This document shows positions 48,116 through 61,137 of a stretch of 64,000 bases of DNA, piece after piece. The notes under the pieces were generated by a model that saw only the letters and a list, made by a program, of their open reading frames with translations, was not told the origin of the DNA and did not search any database. Where the stretch lies: positions 19,251,996 to 19,315,995 of the forward strand of contig OY756968.1 in NCBI GenBank assembly GCA_963580455.1. Reading direction: 5' to 3'. Source of the DNA: Euonymus europaeus. Its lineage: Eukaryota; Streptophyta; Magnoliopsida; Celastrales; Celastraceae. A program made the translations under genes and the position numbers. Position 1 is the stretch's first letter; every line of letters begins with the position of its first letter.

Positions 48116-48971
48116 CTTTCTTTTAGGATGAATCTAGCCCTAATGGTTGGTATTATTTATTTTTCTCATGCTCTGTGGATTGGGTCATGAAAACCTTCTA
48201 AGAACCCAGAAGTAGATACAAGACCACTTCATGTGAAATTATAAACCAGAGGAGGCAAATAAAACATTCATTTTCAAAGAAACATTCAATGCGATGGGAT
48301 CCTATTCCTTAACCATATATACAATAGGTCAACCTTAAGGGCATACATAATTTTCAAATAGAACCAGTAAACCACTATATCTCAAAAAATAAACAAAGAA
48401 TTCACAATCTCAAAAACAATCACAATCAAAGCTACAACAAAATCAACAACAAAATTTACTTATTACAATAATTGACAACCCACAATTCCATGATTAAAAA
48501 CTCTCCAAAAGCGCACAATTCCATGATCCACAGCTTAAACAAAAGAATAAAAACAAAAAATTGACAATAACCCAGTTGGATCCAAACAAAATGACTCAGA
48601 CCAAAAATGAAACCGAAAAATCAAAAATCAAGTATATCAAAAAAAAGGAACGCTTCTTGTGAAGCTTAAAGTGTAGAGCAAGGATGGGTGTCGGGCGAAG
48701 ATCGTTGATGAATGGAGAAAATCGACGGTAGGAGGATGAGAAATAATCAAAGAGAAAGAAACATGAAGAAAGAGAAGATAGATGTCACAAAATATAGAAG
48801 AGACATAAAGTTTTAAAAATATATTTCTAGTAATGTTATAGTGGTTACATAGATATCGAGAACCACTGGAGACCTTATTTTGAACTAGTTCTCTATGTTT
48901 GTTCTCTGTAATAAGGGAATAATCATATTTACTTATTTAGATAATCTGATATGAATTCTTTTATGGTATAA
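48116..48971. other. AT-rich region without genes
   Basis: Nothing recognisable is seen. It may be the 5' end of the Ogre-like element and then flanking DNA. Confidence 0.4.
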
Positions 48972-51850
48972 TTTTTTTTTAAAATAAACAAATTTCATTT
49001 GCTTGAAAGATGGATTACAATCTACGACTACTAAGCTGGAAACAAAAGGAGGAGTACATGAAGACTTTTGCCCAATATTAGCAAGCATTAAATCGTATAG
49101 AGCCAAGACATTAGAATTGTTTGATAATGCTAAATCACCAAACTAGCATCTCCTTCAATCACAAGATTTGTGATTCCAGTAGTTAAGGCTTGTTGAATCC
49201 CATTCAGAAAAGTATAGGCCTCTGCCTCAATTGAAAAAACAACTGCAAGAATGGATTTAGAAACCGACAATAGAACACGACCATAAGAATCCCGAATTAC
49301 CACTCCCATATCAGCTATAAGAGTAACATCTATCCAAAAAGCATTCACATTTGCTTTCAAAAAAATTCATCCGAGGAGGTCTCCACCTTGCAATTGTATT
49401 GCTATGACCAGAGTTCAAAGAAGCTTGAGTTGTCAAGTAGTTAGCTTGGAGATTTCGATTAACAATGCTCACATTAGATTGACTCACAACATTATCTCAA
49501 AAAATAAAGTTGTTCCTTGCTAACCACACATGATAGGAAAATAAGAGGGAAATTTTCATCTTAGATTTAGAAATTTGCAAGAAAAAAAATAGTAGACTGC
49601 CTCAAGAATAGTAGTTACAGACAAAAGGATGATCTCATTGACCTAAACTCCTCTACAAATATTAATCCAGATTTGTTGAGTCCAGGGGCATTGGAAAAAA
49701 AAATGAGACATCAATTCATGAGCACGGTCACACAAAGGGCACTTAGGATCAATTTGCATACCTTTGGAGACTAGATTTTCCCGAGTAGGAAGGCCATTAT
49801 GAAGAAAACACCAATCAAAAATTTTAACTTTGGGAGGGCATTTCATACTCCATAGTTTAAGCCAAAGTTTGGAACCCTACTGAAGTGAGATAGGGTCATT
49901 ATGTTGAGAAATAATACTACATGCCACTTGGTAAGCTGATTTAACCGAGAAACCTCCATTGGCATTGAATCTCCAAAAATATGAGTCATTCACTGAGATA
50001 TTATGCAAAGAGATGGATTGTATTTCATTCACTGTAATAAGCTTGAAGTGACTTTCAATCAAATGAGAATTCTATAGACCATTAGGATGATTAATAAGAC
50101 TTTTCACTGTCATAGAAGCATTGGTATCTAGATATTCAAGAACCACCACACCCATAGCATTATATAACCAAAGATCACCCCATATATGAGTAGATAATCC
50201 ATTTCCAATATGAAGACAAACTCCCTTCATTAAAGTTTCCCGACCAACCCAAATATTAGACCAACCATAAGAGGGATTTGAACTTTTCTGAGCTTCAAAG
50301 ATGGAACATCTAGAAAAGTATCTAGCTCTCAATACACTGCTACATAATATGCATTAGGTCATTTGTCAATAACTGCCAAACTTGTTTGGCTAGGAGAGCT
50401 TCATTAAAAGCCTTGGAATCTCTAAATCCCAGACCACCATTACTTAGGGGGACAATTTTTTTTCAACTCACCCAACAACATGGACTTGAATCCAATTGTG
50501 AATTTCCCCACCAAAAACCACGACCTAATCGGTTAAAATCTTCACACAAGCTTGGAGGGATCTTAAAGATGCACATCACATAATTTGCAATAGCTTGGTG
50601 GATTGACATAATTAAAATGCCCTGAGGAGCCTGAGACATTAATCTGTCTTTCCATGCTTTGATCTTGAACCACATTCTTTCTTTCAAAAAATGAAAAAAT
50701 TTGTTTCCTATCGCGGAAGACTAACACTAGCATACCAAGATATTTAGAGTCAACCACAAAAGGTTGCATTCCAAGAAGAGACAATATCTTTTCTGCTGAT
50801 CATTAGACACATTTATACTAAAGAAGACGTATGACTTGTCTTGGTTGAGGCATTGACCCGATAAGTCTCCAAAAAGCTTAATAGTGTTTAAGTACAAGTA
50901 GCTTCCTCCTCTTCAGCTATCCCAAAGATAAGGTAATCATTAGCAAATAAAAGGTGCTAGATTTGGAATTCCCAGATTTAGTCAAAGACCACTAATAGCA
51001 CCTGAAGCAATTTGTTGTTGGAGTAAGGAAGCAAAGCCTTCTACACAAATTAAAAAAAAAAGGAAAAATGATCTCCTTGTCCCAAATCCCCCATCAAAAT
51101 AATATTTCCCTTGTCCTCACGATTTATAATAACATAATAGAAGACCGATCAAACACATATCATGATTTTTTGAATCCATGGAACACTGAACCCTAACTTT
51201 TCCATCATATGTTGAAGAAATTTCCATTCCACTCAGTCATAAGCTTTATTGAGATCAAGCTTCATAGCCATTTTCTAACTCGACCTCAAACAGTTCATAA
51301 AATGAAAAGAATCAGCTGCCATAATAAGATTGCCCATTGAAGCTTGTCCGAGACAAAAGCGCTTTGGAATTCAGATATGATCTCTTTGAGATTATGCTTT
51401 AGTTTTTTTTGCTAGACACTTGGAAATAATATTGTAAGTAACTATGCAAAGACTAATGGGTTTGAACTAAGAAGGAACCTCCAAAGATTTTTCTTTCAGT
51501 ATCAAAGCTATCAAAGTCCGATTTAAAGGAGCACAAAAGGATCCACCATTCAAAAAATTCAAAGCTTCCGCCATAACTTTAGCTCCAATAAGATTCCAAT
51601 GTTTTTGGAAAAACATAGGCAGTAAGCCATCATACCCCAGGGCCTCGGTTGGATGCATTTGAAACTAGGCTTCTTGAACTTTAGTGCCTAAGAATGATTG
51701 GTTAAGAATAGCATTCATAGATGTTGTAACTTTTGCCCTGATAGAGTAAAAAACATTGTAGGAAAAACTAGATTAGATGATCTAAAGATATTTTGAAAAT
51801 TATTAGTAAAAACTTGTTCCATATCACTTGAAGGCTAAACCCTATTTTAT
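48972..51850 (-). mobile_element. 5'-truncated L1-type LINE
   Basis: On the minus strand, RT motifs appear in order: HPTEALGYDGLLPMFFQKHW (near 51650), MKLDLNKAYD-stop-VEWKFLQ (near 51240), LICVEGFASLLQQQI (near 51030), HLLFANDYLIFG (near 50955, where the catalytic FADD reads FAND), then FWWGNSQLD, a zf-RVT region (MKCPPKVKIFDWCFLHNGLP; CPLCDRAHELMSHFFFQCPW, 49846-49690) and an RNase H-like end (SIEAEAYTFLNGIQQAL, 49240-49180). A T9 run at 48972-48980 is the poly(A) tail. The endonuclease and ORF1 are missing, and stops are frequent. Confidence 0.88.
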
Positions 51851-52334
51851 GCTGGAATTGCTTAATGCAATCCGAAAATTGCTGAGTATAGACCTGTGAG
51901 GCAACAATACGAAATTTCAAAATTTCTTGATTTTAAAATTCATCAATTTGACCCCTTTGCAATACTTGAAATTATTATATTATTGTAAAAGTTTGACTCT
52001 AGGACAGTGGATAGCCGTAACTAATTCCTTGTCACATTATGAATATTTAAAATTCCACACCATTCTAGCTGCTTTGAATATAGAATTGTTGAAAAATTCT
52101 ATGAAAGTTTGGAGTTTTTGGATAACTAATATGGATCTACATTCTGATCATGAGCCTTATTGACACATAAATTTTTTACTTAACTACCTTACCGTCCACG
52201 TGTTTGGGTTCTGAAAAGTACTAAGTATATACCTATAGGGCTACGGTACAAAATATTAAATATAAAATAATATACTCTAACTACAAAAAAATTGAGGAAA
52301 ATAAAAATTCAACTAAAAGGAAAACAAATGTTAA
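51851..52334. other. AT-rich region, probably the 3' part of the MULE pseudogene
   Basis: It lies between the LINE's truncated 5' end and the recognisable transposase text and reads on without a known domain. The words AGTATAGACCTGTGAGGC (51889) and AGTATATACCTATAGGGC (52226) are similar and may mark an old duplication. Confidence 0.35.
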
Positions 52335-52735
52335 AAAGATGCATTGATTTTTAGCTTGATTTGTAGTCCTATTACCAAAATGGATTGATTTATTAGACCA
52401 AATAGCAACAAATTTTTCCTTATATTTATTGAGCCACATTGTTTTAATATAATTTATTGCTCTTGGATAATTGTGAAATAATTGTTCGATAGATAAATCA
52501 ATTCATTTTATTGAGAAATTAGGAAAATTATAAATGAGAATTTTTTCGATAGATACATCTGAAATAATTGTTTGATTAGATGACATCATTATGAAATAAT
52601 CTTCAAGGGTTTTGGAGTCCTCCATAAAATACCACATGGAGTTGAAACTATCCCAAGTTTTTTAATCTTCAAATAGTTTCTTACAATTCACTGCTAAATT
52701 AATTCTGATAGGTCATTTGCATAATAGAGCAGTTG
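52335..52735 (-). pseudogene. FAR1-type MULE transposase, C-terminal half of split gene
   Basis: The minus strand encodes CKKLFED, TWDSFNSMWYFMEDSKTLEDY, IKTMWLNKYKEKFVAIWSNK and SIHFGNRTTNQA, the region after the second catalytic Asp in FAR1-like MULE transposases. Its text continues that found at 57310-57400 across the solo LTR at 52736-57309. Stops are present. Confidence 0.8.
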
Positions 52736-55700
52736 TGTCACGCCCCAACCCGAGGAGCGTGAGGTAATTGACAAGACCACACCTACTCACACTAGACACA
52801 ACACCAACTAACATAAAATTTCGATAAAATTTCGGCAGCATCTCTGCATAAATTGAAGGATGCCATCCTGCACAAAATATAAAAACGCACTTATATATCC
52901 AATCCAACAAACTCCATACACCCTCCACAATACAAGCCCCTCAGGGGTTCCACAACAATTACATACATAATATTCATAGCACAAGAGTCCCGATCACACG
53001 GAGTCCTCTCCTGACCCTTCCAAAATAGCCACAACCACACAAGTATCCAACTACTCGCCATAACATAAATAAAAGAAAACAAACAACTATACCCACTCCA
53101 AGATGACTCTACTAATTCGGGCAACCACGGTCACGCCTCGTCTTGCTGATCTGGAGGATTTGTACTAGTAGATGGCTCACCTGAAAAGGGAAAGAATAAA
53201 TTGAAATCATTAGGCTAACACAAGAGGGGGGGGGGGTAAATTGTGTCTCCAAAAAACTAAGCATAAACCCCAAATACAAAAACAACAATCTAAAAACGTA
53301 CAAATGATCAAAACGGTGTTTATAGTACAAATCTGCCAACCAACCAGGTAGATATTATTTGACCTAGCAATTCAAGTCCAAATGCAACGAAATTTTGTAT
53401 GCAATATCACAATACCTTAATTAATACTATATCAAAAATTCAGATCAAAATTCGAAGCCTAGATATATGAACAGTGCACGGACAGATTGTTATTCCAGAA
53501 AATTAACTATCAAAAGTATACCTAGAATCCACTAATCACAAGTTGTTCAACCACAAGCAATATCCCAACAAGCAATGGCAGCAAGCAATACCCTAATATC
53601 AATTTATAAGGCACACAAATCACTAATAGCACCAAACAAGAAAGGACATAAAAAATTAGAGTGCACAAGGATATATAGTGGTTCGGTGCTCACACCTACA
53701 TCCACTACCCAAGCTTTCAAGCTTAGGATTTCCAAATCCACTAAAGGATATAAAGTGGTTTTGCAAGTTCACCACAAACTTAGGATTTTCAAGCACACCC
53801 CAAACTTGTACACCACCAAGGTTTGAAGTTAACCTTAAACTTTCACACACCTCTCAAAGGTAATGCCCTCAAAAGGGACTTTTACAAGTGATTTGGTTTT
53901 TGGTTCTCTCAAGATTAGCTCTAAGCTATTTGGATGAGGAACACTTAATCCCTCAATGTAAAGCTCACTGGTAGGATATAAATTTGGCTCAAATTCTTGG
54001 CTTTCACTCAACCAAAGGTTCACACAAAGTCTCACAAAGATGGAAATAAGTTTATGAGAAGCTTTGTGGAAAGTAGCTCAAGAACACTCAAAGAAATACC
54101 TTAATGATTTTGGCTTGAAAGTGTGTCTTAGCTTGAGGTTGATGAAGGGAAGATGATGATAATAATCTCAGCAAATAATGATCAAAAGATCAAGAGAAGA
54201 TCACTCAAAAATTGTAGAATCAAGAACAAAAGCTCTCTTGGTAATTTTTGCACATAAGTTTTTCAAGTGTGGAATGAAGCATGACATTCCTCTTCATTTG
54301 TCTCCGTTTAATCTTGGCCATTGGATCTTGTTAATCTTCAATCTCAGCCCTCAATCAACTTATAATCTCTACCCTTCATCATCAAAAATGAAATCAATCA
54401 ACACCATTGAAAGGCTAGCCGTTATTGACTTTTGGTCAACCTTTGATTCAAATTTCAAATCTTGGCTCCAAGGTTTGTTTGGATCTTTTGTGCTTCTTGT
54501 TAAACTCTTCTCCATGCTTAGAAAGACTTCAACACTCAACCAAACAACCCCTTCAAGTCTCACACGAAATTCCCCCAAAATACTTGAAAACAAGAACATA
54601 ATAGTACATGGTGATGTGGACAATTTTCCTCCAAGTGTTTTGGCTCCAATCTTTTTCATTTGATTTCAAATGAATCCAAGGCTTCTCAAACTCCCTCCAA
54701 AGGCTCCTAAGGCTTTCTAGAAGGGTTATGACCGAGCCCCTACTCCAAATAAATCATCCAACATTAATTCAACTTAGTCTAACCCATGGAAGGTCAATTT
54801 GAGGAATTTAGGCTATTTTGGATAAGAATGGGTTGCACCAATTTAAGTCTTCTTCACTCCAAATTTGGTCAAATTTCTCAATAAATATGTCTTAGACTAT
54901 TTCCTAAATAAATCCTTCAATGTAGCTCACATAATCTCAATTGCTCCCAAATAGGGTTTCCTAGGGGATTTCGGGTTCTTAGTGCCTAAACAATGAAACC
55001 TCAATACTCCATGACCATTTCATATCCTCAATTAATGTCCCAAATAAGTGTATGATTTGTACCTACAAAGAAATGAGTGATAGAACACTCCAATTTTGCT
55101 TGTAAGCTCAAAGAGCTTCAATGCTTGCACTTGGGTTAACCAATATGATATAAGCTCAATAAAATTCAAGTAAGCACATGATAAATCAATTTATCTATAT
55201 AAGAATCTGCATACAAAATTTCACTTATAATTGAGGTCGTTTGGTCATTCAATTTGATCATGCAAATCTCAACTAGGTTTGTTTCACAACTACACTAGTG
55301 AATTAATTTTAACTGACAAATTGAACATGATAGACTTAAAATTGACCTGACAATATTTCACAATGAAAACTTCCATAGTGTCTTAAATAATTTTCAAATC
55401 AAGAATCAAGTCAATCAGAGATCATATGAATAAGTTATGACAATTCAACCAACGTGTGCACAGTATGATGTTTGAACAATTTTTGTAGTGCGAAAATGAA
55501 CAAGTCCAAAATCATCAAATTCATATCAAATATGATCAAACATGATTCCAAATATATATAATGAAGCTTAAATTAGTAGAGAAAATACATTTCATGATTC
55601 ATCCAAATTAATCCAAAGATAAGCACAATCAAATAGTCCAATACGTATTTTGCATCAAAACACAAATGTAGGACATATGGTCCAACATAAATAGGGTGAG

Positions 55701-57309
55701 CCGAATACTCAGTAGGAATATCAAATAAGAGTAACGAAATAAGGCAGAGATATGAAAGAACGGAATGAATGCATCAAGATGCTATGTCGAATAATGTCTC
55801 AGTATACCCATCTGAACCTCCGAACACCCATCCCATGACTCCGAAGGGTTGTGGATCACTCCCACACCCGTACCCTACCTCATATTCATCGGCACCGTAA
55901 ATCGGTTTGCACAGTAAATCCATGAAGAAGGTGTAAATCCGTCGAACATTTCTTTTTCCAAATCCATATCATAATAAAAGCCACAACCCCGAATCATCAT
56001 TCCTAAACATGGAAGCACCCAAGCCCCTTTCCCGGTGATCCATCATGCCACTAAATGCACATTAAAAATCATTAAAATGTTATGTCACATAAAGATCCAA
56101 ATACGTGTCAATCGAACTTAACACATTCATGGGTAAATAAGTATATACATATTTAATAAGTCGATCAAAGAAAAGGTCATAAAACGAATCATGTAACGGG
56201 GTTGGCTCTCTTGGGACAAACAAGAGTAGCCCAAATGAATTTATAAGATTTAATATGATACAGAAGATTCGAGAAAAACAATTTTCGAGGCTTTTTAGGA
56301 ACGTAAAGAATGTAACCAAGGAAGGAGAAATCCCTACCTCTTGTCGACAACGCACAATCTCTATCACTGAACCAAGTTTCTTCCAAGTAAATTCTCTAAC
56401 CTATTTAATAAAAATAAACTCAATTTAATTCCACAAGTCCAAACTTCCAATATTCGAATCTCAAAAATTCCATATTCTAAAATCCCTCTCACTTCTCCAA
56501 AAATCGTCATTCTAGCATTCTATTAAAAAATAAATATCAAAATTTCAATACATTTTTTTTCAAATTAACCCAATCTTCACTTAACAAATTTTAGGCTAAG
56601 GAAAATCTCCTTGTTTTGTTTTCTTTCCAATTTCTACTTCAAGAACAAATCCCCATTGGATTTTCAAAACCACACATAAATCAACAATTCAACACATTTT
56701 AAGCCTAAATAAATTGCTAGAACAAGGAATTATTCATAATTTTCGGAATTTAAAAATCCCCTAAAAAACCTAGAATTTTGTAAATTGTTGAAATACTTAA
56801 AATTTGTCCAAATCCCTTAACAAATAGTGATGGAAGTTAGATAATGATCTTTAAATCAAGCTTGGTTAGTATTTTGGTGACAAGAATCTACGACAAAAAC
56901 AAGAGAGAAGTTGGGTTACATGAAAGAGGAAATCTATAAAAAAAAGTTCAGATTTTTTTAACATTTACCTTTAGATTCTTATAGATGGAAGAACTTGAAG
57001 ATTGAAGCCTAGTTTATCAAGATGAAAGAGATTGTTTCGTTGTGATATTTAGGTGAAAGAGAGGTGAAGTAAAGGTTTCTATTTTTTACTTTACCAAAAT
57101 GAAGAACGATGCTGCTTGTGAAGATAAGGCTTCACGCCAACTTTTCATTTTTTTTTAAATTAAAAAGATCTTTGACTAAAGAATGTTATACATTTCATTA
57201 ACGTTTTAATTATTTTTTATTATTTTTTTCTCTAAATTTTTTACTTAGTAATCCCTCCTATATTACTTTATTTCTTTTTATTTTTATTTTTTTAAAAAGG
57301 GATTTTACA
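52736..57309 (-). mobile_element. Gypsy solo LTR inserted in a MULE transposase gene
   Basis: It starts TGTCACGCCCCAACCC and ends TTTTACA; AGTTG flanks it on both sides (52731-52735, 57310-57314). The terminal GGGGCGTGACA on the minus strand resembles the end of the Tekay-like LTRs at 42568 and 47931, so it probably lies on minus. ACCCATCCCATGAC, GTACCCTACC and CGGCACCGTAAATCGG near 55830-55910 are typical of such LTRs. Without the nested insertion it would be about 2.08 kb. No PBS or coding region is seen. Confidence 0.82.
53202..55687. mobile_element. 2.49-kb LTR-like unit nested in the solo LTR
   Basis: It begins TGAAATCATTAGG, ends GGTCCAACA and is flanked by TAAAT (53197-53201 and 55688-55692), so it has TG...CA ends and a 5-bp duplication. 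A G11 run follows at about 53225. GTGGTTCGGTGCTCACACC near 53681 is a phrase common in large copia LTRs. The reading frames inside (for example 54178-54663) show no known domain. It is most likely another solo LTR; a small non-autonomous element is possible. Confidence 0.72.
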
Positions 57310-58150
57310 AGTTGACTCTGGGAACACACAATTGGCAACATTCATCAGTGCTAAATTTCTGTCAGTCAACCCCACCAATGGTGATAAACACCCATCCATA
57401 GTAGGCTTTAGAAAATTTAATGTCATGTGAAATTGTTTTCTTTCTCAAATTAAAGAAATACAAATGCAACATAAAATGTCATCTTCGTAGAAGTAACACA
57501 AACGATTTCAAAAAATGACATACGAAACTTGTTAGTCTTATACGTCAAGTTTATAAGCAAAATGTATAGAAAGGCATGTAACAGATCTAAGAAACGAAGA
57601 TGAGTAAAAAATAACTTTTGGACCTAGTTTGACTCATTATCACTCATATACCATGATACATAATTGTGATGAGTTAGTAGAAACATTAATTGTTGCATTT
57701 GATTCTCCTTGCACTTTCAACAACCCAAAAAATTTTACGAGCATTATAAATCATCTTTGTTGTCATCACATTCTGTGGATCTCTATCTTTCAATGTAGCT
57801 AAAATATCACATGGTTTATATGAGTTTTGTGATAAATCAATCATTATGTTAGTTTTATCATATGATAATCTACCAACATATGAATGACCTTCAATGTAAC
57901 TTGTTGCAAGATGATTATGGATCCCACACATAACCCTTAGACTTCAATCATCTCCGATTTTCCACTTAATACATTTTAAACAAAATGGACAGTTGCATTT
58001 TTTAGTATCACTCGATTTGGATGAACTTTTTAATGACCGATATTGTTCACTTCACTCACATTGCAGTGTTAATTTAGGTTTCTCTCCAAATTGACCTTCA
58101 GTTGACTTAGAAATAATCATAATAAATCCCAACACATGTCCTATATCTCG
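57310..58150 (-). pseudogene. FAR1-type MULE transposase, N-terminal half of split gene
   Basis: From 58150 leftward the minus strand encodes TKKCNCPFCLKC, VMCGIHNHLATSYIEGHSYV and GRLSYDKTNIMIDL (FAR1-type DNA-binding region; open frame 57686-57931). LTYKTNKFRMSFFEIVCVTS (near 57540-57480; the expected catalytic Asp before the TYKT block is lost) and LTDRNLALMNVANCVFPES (57370-57315, second Asp kept) follow. The text stops exactly at the AGTTG duplication and resumes at 52735. Several stops and shifts show it was decaying as well. Confidence 0.82.
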
Positions 58151-59537
58151 TGCCCATTTGATTAAATCTTCATGACACAAAAAATATCTAATAAAAAATA
58201 TAATAATATTATTTCAAATTTAAAAGATTATGAAATCAAATATGAATTTAATTATTATACCATATAGTTGTAAACTGTTTTGTATAATCTATTTCTACTT
58301 GATTATTGTCTAATTTTGCTTTCATCATGCTATGTTAATCATCCTGTTGCACATTAGATAACTAAATTAGTTTACAATAATTACACTAGGAAAAAATTAT
58401 AATCACACGTGCTTAATATAATTTTTACCTACGTTGAATGACTTGATAAACATAAATTTGCATCCCAAAACTTAAAATATTCATCCATAATTATATAATA
58501 ATAATTGTGAGATTAAAAATAATGAATATATGAGAAAAACTTAAAAGATTATAAGTTGCAAAAAACATTGTAATGTTCAATCATCAATGGTCCCCTTTAT
58601 ATATTAGAGGTGACAATCTCTAAACAAAATTTTCATGTATTTAATGATCTCGCCTACTACAGTTGGCAGTATTTGAACTATATTATAGATAAATTTTCAT
58701 GTATTTAATGATCACCATCTATCAAAGTTGGTAGTACTTAAACTATACTATAGATAAAAAATTTATGTGTTCAATGATCCCCATCTACCAAAGTTTGCAG
58801 TACTTGAACTATATTATAGATAAATTTTCACTATGTTTGATAATCCTTACCTATAATAATTAGGACTATATTCAGTAAAAATTGGACTGTATTTAGTTGG
58901 GTTTGCTGTGAAGATGTTCTTGGGAGAGTTTTGAGGGGAACGATTCTTTAGTAAGTAGAAGTTGAGCTCGAAATTTGATAAAAATAATATAATTTGATGG
59001 ACGATTATTCAATCTTGGCGGATTGAAATCTAATTATTCTTTGTATTGTCTATTTCGCTAAATTTTGTTTAATTGTATGGTCTTTTTTTAGGAGAGTATA
59101 ATTTGTCAAATATGGGAGTATTGGTCAATTTTACATTGGGTTTCCGAGAATTAACATGGAAATGCATTCATGCATTACCATTTCAAATTTTAATTATGAA
59201 TCATCCATCAATCACGTGGCTTCATGTTCTTCTAGGGTTTGCTTGATTATAGATGACATGTGTAAATTGTCAGACTTTGGATGATATAAGTTATTATCAT
59301 CGTACAATGATTGATGGGATGGGCTATTTATTTCTCTCTTGATTTCATTGTTCCAACATAAGCCCATTGGAAATTACTTACATTGACCACCAAAAGTACA
59401 TCTAGCATTGACAAATAATTAATGGAAATTCACATCATTAAAAAAAATAACAAATCAACAAAACCCTAATTTACAAATAAATAATAATAATAAGTCGTCG
59501 TCTTCTTCTTCATCATCAGTTCGTCACAAGCTCGTCT
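58151..59537. other. AT-rich spacer
   Basis: Apart from the 64-bp tandem repeat listed separately, no gene or element is recognised. It may include the 5' side of the MULE whose transposase lies to the left. Confidence 0.4.
58627..58845. repeat. 64-bp tandem repeat, about 3.4 units
   Basis: Units begin at 58627, 58691 and about 58755, each with TTTCATGTATTTAATGATC, then CTAC.A.AGTTGGCAGTA and TTGAACTATATTATAGAT; a partial unit starts near 58821. It is next to the MULE pseudogene and may be subterminal. Confidence 0.85.
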
Positions 59538-59603
59538 CTCGTCTCGATCTATGGTAGAATCGAACTCAATTCCATCAAGCAAAGTGCCCACATAGTGCAC
59601 TAC
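59538..59603 (-). pseudogene. FKBP-type prolyl isomerase exon fragment
   Basis: Twenty-two codons read VVHYVGTLLDGIEFDSTIDR plus DE, closely matching the VHYTGTLLDGTQFDSSRDR core of plant FKBP domains. A splice-acceptor-like TTGCTTGTTTTAG lies directly before it. No further FKBP coding (for example PFKFKLGQG) follows, so it is an isolated exon piece, perhaps captured by a transposon or left by a deletion. Confidence 0.6.
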
Positions 59604-59760
59604 ACTAAAACAAGCAATAAACTTCTTATTTTTCCCTTCTCGGTTCAAAGTATATTGATTCCACAAGATCCATATTCTAAACTCCACAGAACACCAAAAC
59701 CATTAAATCAAAGTTAGTTTTGATCCAATATCTATCCGCCACAAGAATTGGTTACTAAAC

Positions 59761-59952
59761 TGTTATACAACTGATCTAATAGGAGAGTAAATGCGAGACA
59801 AACACCAACCTGAAGACAATATATATGTATATATAATACCTCAGTAAACAAGTATAAGGATAAGTTACAAATATCACAAAAGCAAGACAGAAACCAAAGC
59901 TAGGCCTGTAAAAGAAGGCAAGTCTACAAAGATACAGCCAAAATACCAAGAT
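59761..59952 (-). repeat. Truncated 3' LTR of the chromovirus
   Basis: It matches 62694 to about 62880 with few changes; similarity stops at AAAATACCAA, where pol sequence begins. Confidence 0.85.
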
Positions 59953-61026
59953 CACCAGATCACGCAATGTATTAAAAGCTGAAGAAGTAGCCTCATTTCT
60001 GATAAATGAACCTTTGGCCAAAAGCTTGTAAAGAGGGCTAGCAATCAAACCATAATTTTTGATAAATTTTCGATAATACCCTGTGAGGCCAAAGAAACCT
60101 CGAAGAGCCTTCACTGAAGTGGGCAATGGCCAGTCGCGCATAGCTTGTATTCTGGAAAGGTCGGTTCGCACCCCCTCCTGCCCAATAATATGGCCCAGAT
60201 AACTCACCTCCCCAACTCCAAAACTACATTTAAAAGCTTTAGCAAACAACTGATGGTGTTGTAGTATATGAAGAACGGTGGAAAGATGGTTCAAATGCTC
60301 TGCTCGAGGTCGACTATACACCAAAAAGTCATAAAAAACAAGGATAAATGGGCAGAGATGTGGCTTAAATATTGCATTCATCAAACTTTGAAATGTAGAG
60401 GGGGCATTTTTTAGCCCAAATGACATAACAAGAAGCTCTTAATGCCCCTCGTGCGTGCGAAATGCTGTTTTAGGCACATCATCCTCAAACACCCATATTT
60501 AATGATAACCAGAGCGAAGATCCAATTTTGAGAAAATCGCCACACCATTTAATTCGTCTAGTAATTCATCAATAATGGGCATCGAAAAATGGTCCTTCAC
60601 CGTCAATTTATTTAGGGCTAGGTAATCCACAAACATACGCCAAGTTCCATTAGCCTTCCGGAACAATATCACCGCAGAAGAATAGGGGCTAACGCTGTTC
60701 CGAATGACCTCTGATTGAAGAAGTTCATGAATAATTTTTTTGATCTCCACCTTTTGAAAATGAGGATAGTGATACGGCCGCACATTCACCGGTGTGGCAC
60801 CCTCAGGTAAAATAATTCGATGATCCTGTTCTCGATTAAAAGGGAGACCCGATGGTTCATCAAACACTATGGAAAATGACTGCAATAAATGGCTAAAATT
60901 AGAGTCCATTAAAAGGAAATTAGGGGCAGTTGATGAAGTAGACACTATTGGAGATTCAATCAACTGTAAGAGCACACCATGTCGTTCCAATCTTTCTAAC
61001 TTCCCACTGCCAAACTGTGAAATCAA
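59953..61026 (-). pseudogene. Chromovirus reverse transcriptase, truncated
   Basis: The frame 61026-60499 holds LPFNREQDHRIILPEGATPV, RKANGTWRMFVDYLALNKL and FSKLDLRSGYH, ending at a TAA. RT continues from 60426: MSFGLKNAPSTFQSLMNAIF, then FYDFLVYS, where the catalytic Y/F-x-DD motif has lost its second Asp (DF), then YLGHIIGQEGV and GLTGYYRKFIKNYG. The text runs into the LTR at about 59952. Confidence 0.88.
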
Positions 61027-61137
61027 CGCCTAAGTCTGAGGTTGTAAACCAATCAACTTGCAAGACTGGTCAAGATGGCTAAACTCCATAATCAAATTTC
61101 GAAAGTCCCAACGAACCACTGAACTCCCAAAACCATA

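Noticed and set aside
54178..54663. 161-codon frame inside the nested LTR-like unit
   Set aside because: No known domain, Ser/Leu-rich AT-biased composition and an equally long frame on the other strand.
58627..58845. Possible CRISPR-like array
   Set aside because: The units are contiguous 64-bp tandem repeats without unique spacers, in a plant genome.
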